A stretch of DNA of 64,000 nt from the NCBI GenBank assembly GCA_003508835.1, contig PUFA01000070.1, positions 7,949,001-8,013,000 of the forward strand, read 5' to 3'. The notes below the pieces were generated by a model. It worked only from the letters and a program-made list of their open reading frames with translations, was not told the DNA's origin and searched no databases. Source of the DNA: Eonycteris spelaea (taxonomy: Eukaryota > Chordata > Mammalia > Chiroptera > Pteropodidae). This document shows, one piece after another, positions 25,000 to 35,829 of this stretch. Position numbers and translations under genes: made by a program. Each line of letters opens with the position of its first letter. Positions within the stretch are counted from its first letter, which is position 1.

Positions 25000-27300
25000 G
25001 GCTGGGATCTGTGAATTTCACTGCTCTGATATCTGTTAGGGATTTTATTCAATTGCCCATGGTGAAAATTGTAAGTATGCCAAGTTAATTCAAACTTTCA
25101 TTCCAAAGACAGCCACAGAGCATAAAATAAAGCTTTGTAAAGTGTTCCACTAATTACCTAGAATTTCTAAACAATATTCCAGAGTTGTTGGGGAAAAAAA
25201 CAGTAATGTGCACAGACACCAAAGGTTAATGGAGAGTCTCAGAAACATTGGCTCTCCCCTCTACTGCCCCTCCCTGGCTTTTGTTATTCTATATAATGAG
25301 AGATGGTTTTTATAAGTGAAATTTTCTTTCCTCTTTAAAGTGTCTTGCTATAATAATTCTATTCTAAACTTAGAAAGTTCAAATAACCACATATAGAAAA
25401 ATGAACCACTTTACAGAGAATGCAGCTGTTGACAACAGTTTACCGAAGGGAATGAGTTGCTACACACTAAAGGACTATGAAAATAAAGCTCAAATTTGAG
25501 ATCTGTACACTTCAATTAGAAACACCAGGATGAATTCAGATTCAAGTTTCTCATCACAATAAACAAGTTGCTAGAACTTTCACCTAGTTTAATCTCAATT
25601 TCCATAAACCACAATATACTTGCTAGACTGTATATTCTTTCAGTTCATTTCATATCACCAATGTTTTTCATATTCAGACCACACCAGATGCCAAGTATTT
25701 TTTCTACTTTTTAAAGTAGATGTAGCCAGTGAAGAATGTATCTCTTCCTTACCAAGAGAGTTCTGACATTGCCTTTAAGTCAATTGAATTCTCAACACAA
25801 GATCAGACAAACAAGAATATAATGTGACCCAGGTGTTAGAATAATTACTAATTTAACCATAAATGGGGAAAAATATATATTAGTTCTTGATGCAAGTTGT
25901 TGTGTTATTACCGAATCCATCATAATGAAATAATGACCTCACTTTGCTCAGAGGTTAACTATACAAATGGCACTGTATTGACCGAATGTTAATGAGTTGT
26001 GTGTGTGGCAGCAGGTGAGCAGTAGACAGCAGAAGGAAGCTATTGTGATGGGTAGATAATTACAATGGAAGTCATGTCTTGGGTAATGAGCGGGATTCAC
26101 ATCACATCTCCTAAATCATAGCACAATTTCTCTAGCTCTGTTAATACTAATCTGTAGGATTATTTGACAGCACGATGACATTTTGACTTTGGAACAAATT
26201 TTTCCCATAGAAAGCACAATTACCCACTGATATGGTAATATGCAATTAGACACAGCCATGCTGGACAATTCAGATTTTTTCAAACACATGAGGAGTAGAT
26301 ATATTGTTCATTAGCACATGAGATTCTTCAGCCCTTTTGGTCTAAGTGCCCTATTCATATGCAGTGAATGCATTCTGAAATTTTTCATTTTTAATTGCCT
26401 ATTATTTAAATAAAAAATTTCAAATTTTTAAATATAGGATAACTCTGGGAGCTAAAACTAACATCTGTGATGAATCAGAACTTTATTGTATGCAGAGACT
26501 GTATTTAAAGAACATTATTTGGCTCATATTCAATTTAAACCTATTTAACAAAAAATCCATATTACAAAGGAATTTTACTATAGTGTAAAATGTAATGTGC
26601 TGGAAATATGTATGGATTCTTATAAGTTCAGTTGTTTTATTTAAACTCACTGAGGCATCAGTAATGTACCACTCCAAGAATGTGAAAGGGAGAAACCCTC
26701 CTTTAGTATCTTTTGTAAGTTTTGTCAAATTCAGGAAGGGATTTTTTTCTCTGGATGGGGGAGGGAGACAGAGACTTGTGTTTGTACATGCACATGTATT
26801 CATATATGTCTACATTTACCCATTTCTCAATTAACTGCACATAAAATGACAAAGTTTCCATCCCACACCGATTTTCTCTGCCATCACTCAGAACTACCCT
26901 CCTCTCTCCTCAAAGCATATTCAGGAGATTGGTATGATTTAAAATTAGACCAAACAAAGCATAATTAAATGTAAGAGAAAAGTAAAGTACTTGTGATATG
27001 TCACGATCAAATAATTTAAGTATCAATAATGTGTTTAAAGTCATGAAAAGTGAGATAAAGATACCTTCTTTCTGTGCTAGAGGTGATATTTAAAATATAC
27101 TCAGAAAACACTGGACACTGTATTGCTCTATTACACATCATGAACATGTCACTGATCAAAAGCAAAAAAATCACACTAACTTCTTGATGGGATATTATCT
27201 GATTGCCAGAGATTAGCAGAAATACTAAACTTCTGCAATATTCATCTATAACATAGAATAATATAACTACCTCTTGAGGTTTATTGTGAAGACTTAATGA
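25000..27300. other. Unique intergenic DNA, possible conserved element
   Basis: No gene or repeat was recognised. The stretch at 25.88-26.35 kb is repeat-free and has E-box (CAGGTG) and TAAT motifs, so an enhancer is conceivable. Confidence 0.4.
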
Positions 27301-27307
27301 GATAGAG

Positions 27308-27642
27308 CAAGTCTCAGCAAACTATGGACCATAAGCAAAATCTGGCCCACCACCTATGTTTTCGCAGCCCACAGCATAAGATTGGTTTTTACATTTTTAA
27401 TGATTTTTAGAAGAATAATAATATTTTGTGATATGTAAAAGTTATGTAAAATTCAAATATCATAAGCCATAAATAAAGCGGTATTGGAATGGGCTACACT
27501 CATTCAGATTTGTTCTGTCTATGGTGCTTTCCCACTCTACAAGAGCAGAGCCGAGTAGTCAGTTACTTACCGTGGAGTTACGGCCTGCAAAGCCTAAAAT
27601 ATTTGTTGCCTGTCCCTTAACAGAAAAAGTTTGAAGACTCTG
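27308..27642. mobile_element. Nonautonomous hAT-type element (CAGCAAACT TIR)
   Basis: The left end (AGTCTCAGCAAACTATGGACC) and the right end (GAAAAAGTTTGAAGACTCTG) are inverted repeats. Internal blocks include CTGGCCCACC, TATTGGAATGG and GCCTGCAAAGCC, all typical of a common mammalian hAT MITE. It carries no transposase. Confidence 0.7.
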
Positions 27643-29519
27643 AAATAAGCCTGAAAATCTTATACAATCTTATACTGAATACAAGGCTTAACGCCTAGTA
27701 GAGGCTCAATAAGTGATATTTATTTAGAAAAAATAAATAGTCTTAATACATTCACATATCTATTACATGGACCAAAACTTTTTGGTCCCCCAAGCGCTAT
27801 TCACAACTGCAAAATGTAGTATGGAGACCCAGCTCAACAGAACTGCCAGACCACACTGGGCTCCTAAAAGGCTTTTTCCATCCCTGTCTCCCTCTCCCAG
27901 GACCTACCTCTACTCACCTTCTCCTTTGCAGAGAAGGCGAAAGTCATCTTCTGTGTGCCTCGTCCATGGCTTTCAAAGCTGGCTTAGATTATTGCTCAGA
28001 AACAAACCTTCCCCCGCCTCCCATCATCTACATGGGTGAAGTGTACTTTGGAAAAAGCCAAATGACTTACTTTGGAATGAATATGAGCAGACATAACATG
28101 ACCTACTGGAGTCCTCATTTTCAGAGTATTCATTCTAGTCCTCAGTTACAAGGGAAGCGAAAGTTATTAGAAATAGAAATAATCCACTAATGAGCTGGCC
28201 ACCTATAAAATTAGTCCCCAGTTCAAACTTCCCTCACCACTGAGGTCATTCCTGCCATCATGTCAGAATCTTCTCTCCTCTATGCCCAATGTTTCTGCCT
28301 GATTCAACTCAAGTTCTACCTCACTAGCCCAGGTGTTCGCAGCCCCAGCAGTTGTCAAGGTTACACTTTTAGGTCCACATGAATACTGGAATGGATACCT
28401 TACAAATATGAAGCCTCAGTTAAATTTATTCTTGACAACCTCTCTTGAGACCCCCAGCATCTCAGGCTCTAAGCAATTTAAAAGGAAAAAAAAAAAATGG
28501 ATGAATGTGTTATCATCATTTATTGGCCCACTGAGTTTGACCAAGCAAAATATCTTCTAGGAGGAGGCCCCAATCCGTCACTCCAATACAGTTTACTGCT
28601 GGGCAGGGCATTATTCTATAATAGCAAAAAGAAAGGATTTATGTCATCAAAGAACAGGGAATCCTGCTTATTCCCCTGAAGATTACACACCACTAAAACT
28701 CTTGGTTCAATTAAGTAATGAAATTTTCCAAATGTTTTCCACTAACACAATCCACCCTGATCAGACTTCCTTTATTCCAGGTTCATTTTTTATATAATAT
28801 TTTTAACTTTACAAAATTTTTTGTTAAAAATACTTTTCATGTAAATATTAAAAGCCAATTCAAGTCCTTTTTTAAAGTTACCTCTTAGGGACAAGATGAG
28901 CTGCTTCTTGGCCAAGGGCATTTTGGCTGCTATTTTCTATTTACAAGAAAGGGTATATTTCCATGTCTTAGCAGTTAGGCATAAATGAATAAATTAGCAT
29001 TTGCCTACATTTAAATCTTATAACCTAAACAACTGGACAGCTGACTGCAATTGATTTATTATTATTCAGAATTATCATTTGCCAACTGAAGCTAAATGTT
29101 AAGGTGAAGGGCAAGCGCTAACCCAAAAAGTGATGGCTCAGTGCCCTGGTTTTTGAGCTCAGAATTTTCTCTGTGGTGCATGATTGAGGACTGGGTGCTC
29201 CTGATTTTCTTCTACCACATGCTCTCTTTTTAATCACAGTCTATTCTCAACTACTCTGTCTGGGCTTCTATAGATTGTGAAATTGGGCTTTAACTCTAGT
29301 TTACTTCATTATCCAAAGGCCAGATATTTGCTACTATCCAGAAGTCTCAGTGACTTCCCCATCATTTCTGAGAATGAAACCCATGATGCCTCACATTGCC
29401 CCTTCCATCTGTGAGCAGCCACTCCACCCACCCAAGTATTTATGTGCTTTGATAGACACTACCTATTCTCATCCATATACAGATTTATTTTTCTTAGTGG
29501 ACATTCAGAAGATGACACC

Positions 29520-29870
29520 TCTCAGCCCTTTTGCATTATTAGAAGGGGCCATGGGGACTGGTTCTGGCCAATAAAATGTGAGAAATTATTTGTGTCACTA
29601 GTAGGTTGAGACAGTTCAGCCTCTCTCCAGTCTCTCTCTTGACCTCTTGGGACACAGACGTTCCAGACACTGGTTCTGCTGTCAGGCTGGTCCCTGAGTG
29701 ACAATATGGAGCAGAGCTCTGCCGCCACCCCACCCCACTCTCCATGCCCCACCACTTACCCACTCAAGTTAGATGCACAGCTTAAGCAAGAGAGAAAGCT
29801 TAATGGGTTAGGCCACTGAGATTTGGGAGCTAACATTTTACTGCAGCATAGTATAGCCTATCCTGATTAA
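29520..29870 (+). repeat. Ancient LTR-type repeat end
   Basis: GGGACTGGTTCTGGCCAATA, GGTCCCTGAGTGACAATATG, GGAGCAGAGCTCTGCC and GGCCACTGAGATTTGGGAGC, with GCATAGTATAGCCTATCCTG at the end, resemble a widespread ancient LTR-like repeat. Confidence 0.5.
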
Positions 29871-30020
29871 CATAGTATCAGTTGTCTAAATTAAGGGCTG
29901 TTTATCACTTCATCAGGAAAAACATCACTGTTATATTTGCCACAGTCCCAGGAAAAACAATAGATACAAGAAAGATAACACAATTTATGAATTCCCTCAG
30001 GGAAAAAAATTACTCAGTAT

Positions 30021-30282
30021 AAGATTTTTTTAGGGTGGCTCCATAGTGTAGTGATTAGCACATCTGCTTTACATGCAGAAGGTCCTGGGTTCGCACCCCA
30101 GGGGGAGCCACGGACCATACCCTGGGTGCACCAGACCCCAGGTTTACCAGGACCCAGATGCACGTCACGAGCGTGTGGGACGAGATGCCCCACCTTCAGA
30201 GATCCAGTTCTTAAGGGGCAACATCCGTAGGTCAGGGATGGAAGTGGGGGTAGAAATTAAAAGGGGGGAAGAATTTTTTAAG
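30021..30282 (+). mobile_element. Solitary tRNA-derived SINE with target-site duplications
   Basis: The tRNA-like head (30036-30110) is joined to a GC-rich body of about 150 bases (ACCAGGACCCAGATGC and GTGGGACGAGATGCCCC are in it). Near-identical AAGATTTTTTTAG (30021-30033) and AAGAATTTTTTAAG (30269-30282) flank the unit, as expected for L1-driven insertion. The family is not recognised. Only one copy was seen in the window. Confidence 0.6.
30036..30110 (+). other. tRNA-Val(TAC)-like SINE head
   Basis: The 75-nt stretch folds as a tRNA: acceptor TGGCTCC/GGAGCCA pairs over seven bases, the anticodon stem TCTGC/GCAGA encloses loop TTTACAT with anticodon TAC (Val), and the T-stem CTGGG/CCCAG encloses TTCGCAC. 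B-box-like GGTTCGCACCC is present. It reads as the promoter head of a SINE rather than a functional tRNA gene, because a GC-rich body and apparent target-site duplications follow. Confidence 0.65.
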
Positions 30283-30329
30283 TGGAAAAATGTTAGATTA
30301 GATAGATAGAATTCTATACATAGAAATAA

Positions 30330-30545
30330 ATATATTTTGAGCACTGAGTATGTTCCTAACATGGTTCTAAGCACCTTATACATATTTGCTCATGTATTCC
30401 TCATAACAACCATGTGAGATAAGAGCTATTGTTCTTATTTTATAAATTTTTAAATGGAGACACAGAGTAGTCAAATAGTCACACAAGCTCTCACAGTTGC
30501 AAGTAGCAAAGTCAGACTTTGAACACAGCTATCCGAGTCCAAAGC
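30330..30545 (-). repeat. MIR SINE
   Basis: TTGAGCACTGAGTATGTTCC, TCCTCATAACAACCATGTGA and CAAAGCCCATGCT fit a reverse-oriented MIR. It starts about 50 bases after the tRNA-derived SINE. Confidence 0.8.
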
Positions 30546-30776
30546 CCATGCTGGCATGGGAATTAATACATACATACTCTGAGTTTGATTGTTACATACA
30601 AATAATTCAGTTTCCCTTTGGCAACTCTAGAAATTATCCCACTTGGGCTATGCCAAGCTTTTCTCCACCAGGTACAGCCTGAGTCCTCCTACTCAACATG
30701 GGCTTCTGCTGTTTCTATCATGTGTTGAATATTTTGGAAGAAAAGTAAAATGTTTTTTAAAAAAATAATGGCCTTC

Positions 30777-30892
30777 AAGGCCTTTTTAATTTTTTTATTA
30801 TGAAATTTTCAAATATCCAGAAAAGTAGAAGAATGGCATAATAAACTCCCATATATCCATCATCATCTACCTCTTCACAATACATTTACCCC
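30777..30892 (-). repeat. L1M 3' end fragment
   Basis: TATTATGAAATTTTCAAATA, AAAGTAGAAGAATGGCATAA and CTCCCATATATCCATC resemble a reversed ancient L1 3' end, similar to the stretch at 43.68 kb. Confidence 0.6.
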
Positions 30893-32165
30893 CTCAAGTC
30901 CTCTTCCTCCACATTCTGGCTTCTGCCTCCACCACGCCAGTGAAGCTCATCAAGGTTCCCAGTGGCCTCCTTGAATCATAGCCCAATGGAGATTTTCTAA
31001 CCTTTTTACAATGTCATTCTTCTGATCCATCTGAATCACCTGACACTCTTGAGAAGACACTTCAATATCATATTCATATGATAGCTACCATGCTATCCAT
31101 CTCCTAAGTGTTAGTGTACCTATGGTGCTGCCCTCCATGCTCTTCCTTCTTATACTCTCTTCATTTGAAGGCCCTCACCCATGCTCAAGGTTTCAACTGT
31201 CACCCATACACCAATGACCTCCAACCTGTGATTCCAGCCCAAATCTCTTACAAAGGTACCTACTGGACATCCTCTCGACTATCCTGTAGAATCCTCCACC
31301 TCAGCATCTACATTCATCATCTTACCCTTGAAATCTACTCCTCCTCCTGTGTTGCTGGATTAGAGAAATTACATCACATAGTTGTCCACCAAGGACCATC
31401 AGAATATTTCCTGAATCTGTCCCTTCTCTCTAACCTTATTAGCTTAATTCCACACCATTTTCTCCTTGGATTATAGCAGTATTTTAGTTTTACCAGCTTT
31501 GCGTCCTCCAATCCATTATCCAAAATATTTTCACATTAATTTTTCTTTGAGATACAGATTTTAGCAAATCATCTAGCTGCCTAATTAAAATACTTGAACA
31601 ACTTCCCATAACCTTCTAGATAAAATCCAAATTTCTCATTATGGCTTACAAGGCCCTTTTTAGCTCGGTCTATTTTTAGAACACTTGTCAGAGTTGTACC
31701 TCATCGCTACACATTTGCGCCCAATTCTCTAGCCATGTTGTATCTCTCTAAAATTCTTCTTAAGCATGGCTATAATTTTTGATATTTCCATGTTCTTCTA
31801 CATAATGTCTAGATTGTCCTTTCACTCATTCCCTTCCTTTCCCCAACACCACACACACAATTCACATATTCTCTATTTGGCTAACTCATCTTTCAAAACC
31901 GAGCTCAAGTGTCATCTTCAAAAACTTTCTTTGACCAACCTCCCTCTATTCTAGATTTGGGGTCCTTCCTTCATGCTCCCATAGCACTCTGGACTCCTGA
32001 AACAGAAAACGTAAGTTGCCTACTCAACATCCTTTCTCCCATCTACCTTACTAACAGAACCCCGATTCTATTCAGTGTACAATTTATCCAGTTAATAATA
32101 CTCATCTTCCCAGACTCTCTTGAGCCCACAATGATCATACGATCTACCTTGGTCAATGATATCTA
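30893..32165 (+). repeat. L2 LINE, long sense copy
   Basis: The stretch follows the L2 consensus from the RT C-terminus to the 3' UTR: CAAGGTTCCCAGTGGCCTCC, ACAATGACCTCCAACC-like text, ATGGCTTACAAGGCCC, then TTTCAAAACCGAGCTCAAGT followed by a CTTTCTTTGACCAACCTCC block. It is interrupted by indels and encodes nothing intact. Confidence 0.75.
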
Positions 32166-32520
32166 AGTAGAATTCTATTGGGACAGGCTTACAGAAAGCC
32201 ATGGTTTACCTAATAAAAACAGATGGACTTAGCTAGTATGTGTCCATACTATTTACCCTTTCCCTGTCTTCTTGCCTGGAACACAGTCAGAGCACCCAAA
32301 AATAGAGCAACCATCTTAAGTCTATGAGGATATAAAAGCCAGACACTGAGGATGCAAGAGCAGGAAGTTGGATGGAGCCTGGTACTTCTTTGAGCATTTG
32401 TACTAACCCAGGACTGCCTTCCTCTGGACTTCCTGTTACATGAGAAAAATTAACCTTCAGTGGGTTAAGTCACAGCTGTTGGGTTTCTGTTATATGTAGC
32501 CCAACACAGTTCTGCTGATA
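32165..32520 (+). repeat. Ancient LTR-type repeat
   Basis: GGATGGAGCCTGGTACTTCT, CCTCTGGACTTCCTGTTACA and GTTGGGTTTCTGTTATATGT belong to the same broad repeat type as 29520-29870, directly after an L2. Confidence 0.45.
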
Positions 32521-32529
32521 AACTCTCCC

Positions 32530-34950
32530 TTTTTTATTATTACTTCTCACATAATATTGCCTACAGTTGGCTACTGTCTGAGTCTGCCACAGGATAATAA
32601 GGCCCATGAGCACATGGCTGTTTCATCAGATTCCTCTTCTGCCTTATCTTGCATCCTCTTGGCTCATATTATAGTCCAGCTAGCTGTGGGCATGGCAACC
32701 AGCAGATGAAAACTGACAGTGCATTCTCTCAGCTGCACCCGTATCTCTTGCTTTCTCTCAGGGTTTTCTGCCTCTGCTCAAGAACACCAAGAGCCACTCA
32801 GGCATTCCTATTCTTATACAAACTTAGATCCGGAGGGCGTTAACACCCCCCAAGGACAATGCTTACTCAAGTAATTAAGTATTGCCCACCTCCACATCTC
32901 AAGGGGACAATTCTGAGGGGCATTCTACACATCTTCTCAGATGGTCCCCAGTGGTACTGAACCCTAATTTTCACAGCAATAACTCAGCTCAGTAACATGT
33001 TGCTTCCTTTCCTATTTCACTATTTCCAGTTTCCATTCCTGTTTATTTCCCAAAACAAAACTCCTGACCAGCAAGCCCATGTCAAGCTCTGACTTGTTTT
33101 TTTTTTTTTTTTTTTTTTTTTTTGGTTGGGGGAATAAAGGGCAGAGGGCAGGTGATAGAACCTGAGCTAGGACAGCTGGGACTTCACATCTAACCAGCAC
33201 CTAATGTGGTACCAGTTCTTAACAAATATTGATTCATTGATGCATAATTGAATGAACTTCTTTTCCAATTATACCTCCTTGTGAGAAATGCTTTTTACTT
33301 TAACAAAACATTATATTCATTTGAAAAGATTGGGATACTCATTAGGGGTGGAGTTTAACAACTGCTAACTTCCACATAAAATACTGGCCACAGAGGAGAG
33401 AGAATCCTAACAGCAGCACCTACCCAGATTTCAACCAGTGAGGTTTTACAATTTATCATGATCAACTAGATGGGGATCCTTGAATTATCAATATAAAATG
33501 TATTGTCCTAAATGCAATGAAACAAGCGCTAAGCCTTGGCTTATTGATGATTTCAACATTTAGGCAAATAAAAGTACTAAGATATTATAAAAATTAAAAT
33601 GTTTAATTAGGAAATCAGCAACACCTATGAATACATAATCACGGTTTCCCAAAAGATGTTACTCCAATCCCAAAATAAGTCTTCAAATCTAAAACATCTA
33701 TAATAATGTCTCGACCCATAATTTTTTATTATAAAATCAGAAGAGAAGTAACTAGTTTTTAGGATAATAAGAAAATGTTAGTAATAAAGCATTATTAAAA
33801 ATATGAGGCAACATTCTAGGCTTTGTTTTTAGATTAATGATTTGATAAAAATTCATGTGGCCCTTTCTATTTATTTTTTTAAAAGAGATAAAAATCCTAC
33901 CACAGTAAAATGCCTCTAGGTCTGTGCACAGTGCCTTAGAAATAGAAAAATTATCAAAAGACAGCTGTAGCCTAAGCCTATCCAAAGAGCTCCACCTACT
34001 GGTTTTTCTAAATATAAAAGAAATCCAAAATGAGGAACTTTCACTGAAGAGTCAGTGCGTTATAAAATCAAGGAGTAGGAATGAAGAAAGTTAAAGCTTC
34101 TGAGTTGGAGCTGGGTCTCTGATGTCTTGAGCAGGACAAGCCCAAGGCCAGACTCTGACAGGAGCTTCCCAGGATCCTCAGGGCCCTCCCTTCTCCTAAG
34201 CGGCCTTGTCCAGGAACTCTGCACCTGCAAGTTCACAGGGGATTTCTGGCAATAATACCTGAACTCCGAGAAATTCAGAACATTGCATAGGACAGAGTCG
34301 TGAGAGAGAATTTTTGAACACTGCACCTCTTCCCATTATCCTAAACAAGGGCAGAGTCCTTCCTCTGCACAAGAACTATCTCAAAGAGGAAACGAAAGGT
34401 GTAAATCAGGCATAAAGCAATTATTTTAAAAACAAGTGGTTAGGAGTAAGTTTCTAACTTAACTTAGAATTAATTCCTATTTAATTCTAATTGCTTAATT
34501 AATCTCTGATATTTCGAGTGAGTGGGTAGTAGATTTTATTTTTCAGTCTGCGTGCATGAGGGCACACACCTGCACACCTGAACCACAAAGAGTAAACTCT
34601 AAATGCAGGAAATAATAAAGGTTGGAAAGCTACACATCGAACTTGACATTGGTACATGTGGAAAGGTAAAGAACTGGGGAAGAGAAAGAGTATGAATGGG
34701 AACTTTTTCTTACATGATGTAATTCTACATTATTTGAATTTTTTAGAAGAAGAATGTTTTCATGTGTAACTTCGGAAATTTTATTTTTTACAAAGATTAT
34801 CTAAAATAATTATTCTCTGTGATAATCTTACCTATGTAGGGAGTGATCCAGGTTCTCTTTTTGGTCACTGTGTTCAGTCATTCACACACCAGCACCTCTA
34901 GGGCACCCATCCCCAGACCAGGCACTGCAGGGGCTTCAAAGACCATCCTT
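32530..34950. other. Intergenic DNA without recognised gene
   Basis: Apart from the T27 tract, no gene or repeat family was assigned. Confidence 0.45.
33097..33123. repeat. Pure T27 tract
   Basis: An uninterrupted T run, possibly the tail of a minus-strand retroelement. The sequence to its right was not assigned. Confidence 0.9.
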
Positions 34951-34954
34951 GTGA

Positions 34955-35202
34955 TAACAAACATGTATGGAGTGCTGACTATGCGCCAGTCACTGTCTCA
35001 CGAACTTTATTAGAACTATTTCATTTAATCCTCACCCAAGTGTGTCAGTCCTTGGATTATACCCATTCCTCAAATGAGGAACAAGGCACAGAGGGATTAA
35101 GTAAATTGCCCAAAACCATTCAGCTTACATGAATGGAGCTGGAATTCCAAACCCAAGAAATGTGGCTTCAGTATGCACACTTAATCACTATACAATTTTA
35201 CT
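34955..35202 (-). repeat. MIR SINE
   Basis: GTGCTGACTATGCGCCAGTC, TTTAATCCTCACCC and GGCACAGAGGGATTAAGTAA fit a reverse-oriented MIR. Confidence 0.8.
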
Positions 35203-35561
35203 TCCCTAAAAATGAAACATTTCTCAGTTTCTGAGGGCTTATCACCTAGCCAGGAGAAATGATATAACCAATCTCAGTGCTATATGCTAAAAGGTATGAT
35301 AAAGGTACACACATAAAAAAAAAAAAGAGGAAGGAACAATTGGGTGTGGTTGGGCGGGGCAGGGAGTATCAAGAAATATTTTCCAGGGGAAGCCCCAGCC
35401 AAGCCAAGAGCTGGTCTCACCGCAGAGATAAGGGAGGGGGAGTCACAAACATCTACTGCGTCAAACTTAACATTGGTACATATGGAGAGATGGGGAACTA
35501 GGGAAGAGAAAGAATATGCATGGGAACTTCTTACTTGATGTAAAACTATATTCTGCTGTTT

Positions 35562-35775
35562 ACCAGGCACTCAATGAATGTCTTAGGCAGATCATCTCAT
35601 TCCTCCCCTATTGTAGCCCTCTGAAATGGTGCTGTCCCTGTCTTACTAATCAAGAGACTGACACCCGAAAAGCAAAACAAATTCCCTAAAACAGAACAAG
35701 TAGCAGGTGCCAGAGCCATGATATGAACCTTTATTTGTCTAACTTGGAAGCCCATGCTCTTTCCACTCTTCACCG
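35562..35775 (-). repeat. MIR SINE
   Basis: CAGGCACTCAATGAATG, the AAGAGACTGACACC block and GGAAGCCCATGCTCTTTCCA fit a reverse-oriented MIR. It runs up to the CA microsatellite. Confidence 0.65.
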
Positions 35776-35776
35776 T

Positions 35777-35777
<1 letters not shown>

Positions 35778-35821
<44 letters not shown>
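35778..35821. repeat. (CA)n microsatellite
   Basis: A pure CA repeat of about 22 units that follows a MIR end. Confidence 0.98.
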
Positions 35822-35824
<3 letters not shown>

Positions 35825-35829
35825 GGAGG

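Noticed and set aside
30036..30110. Functional tRNA-Val gene
   Set aside because: There is an extra base at the acceptor/T-stem junction, no T-run terminator directly after, and an attached body flanked by target-site duplications. A SINE head fits better.
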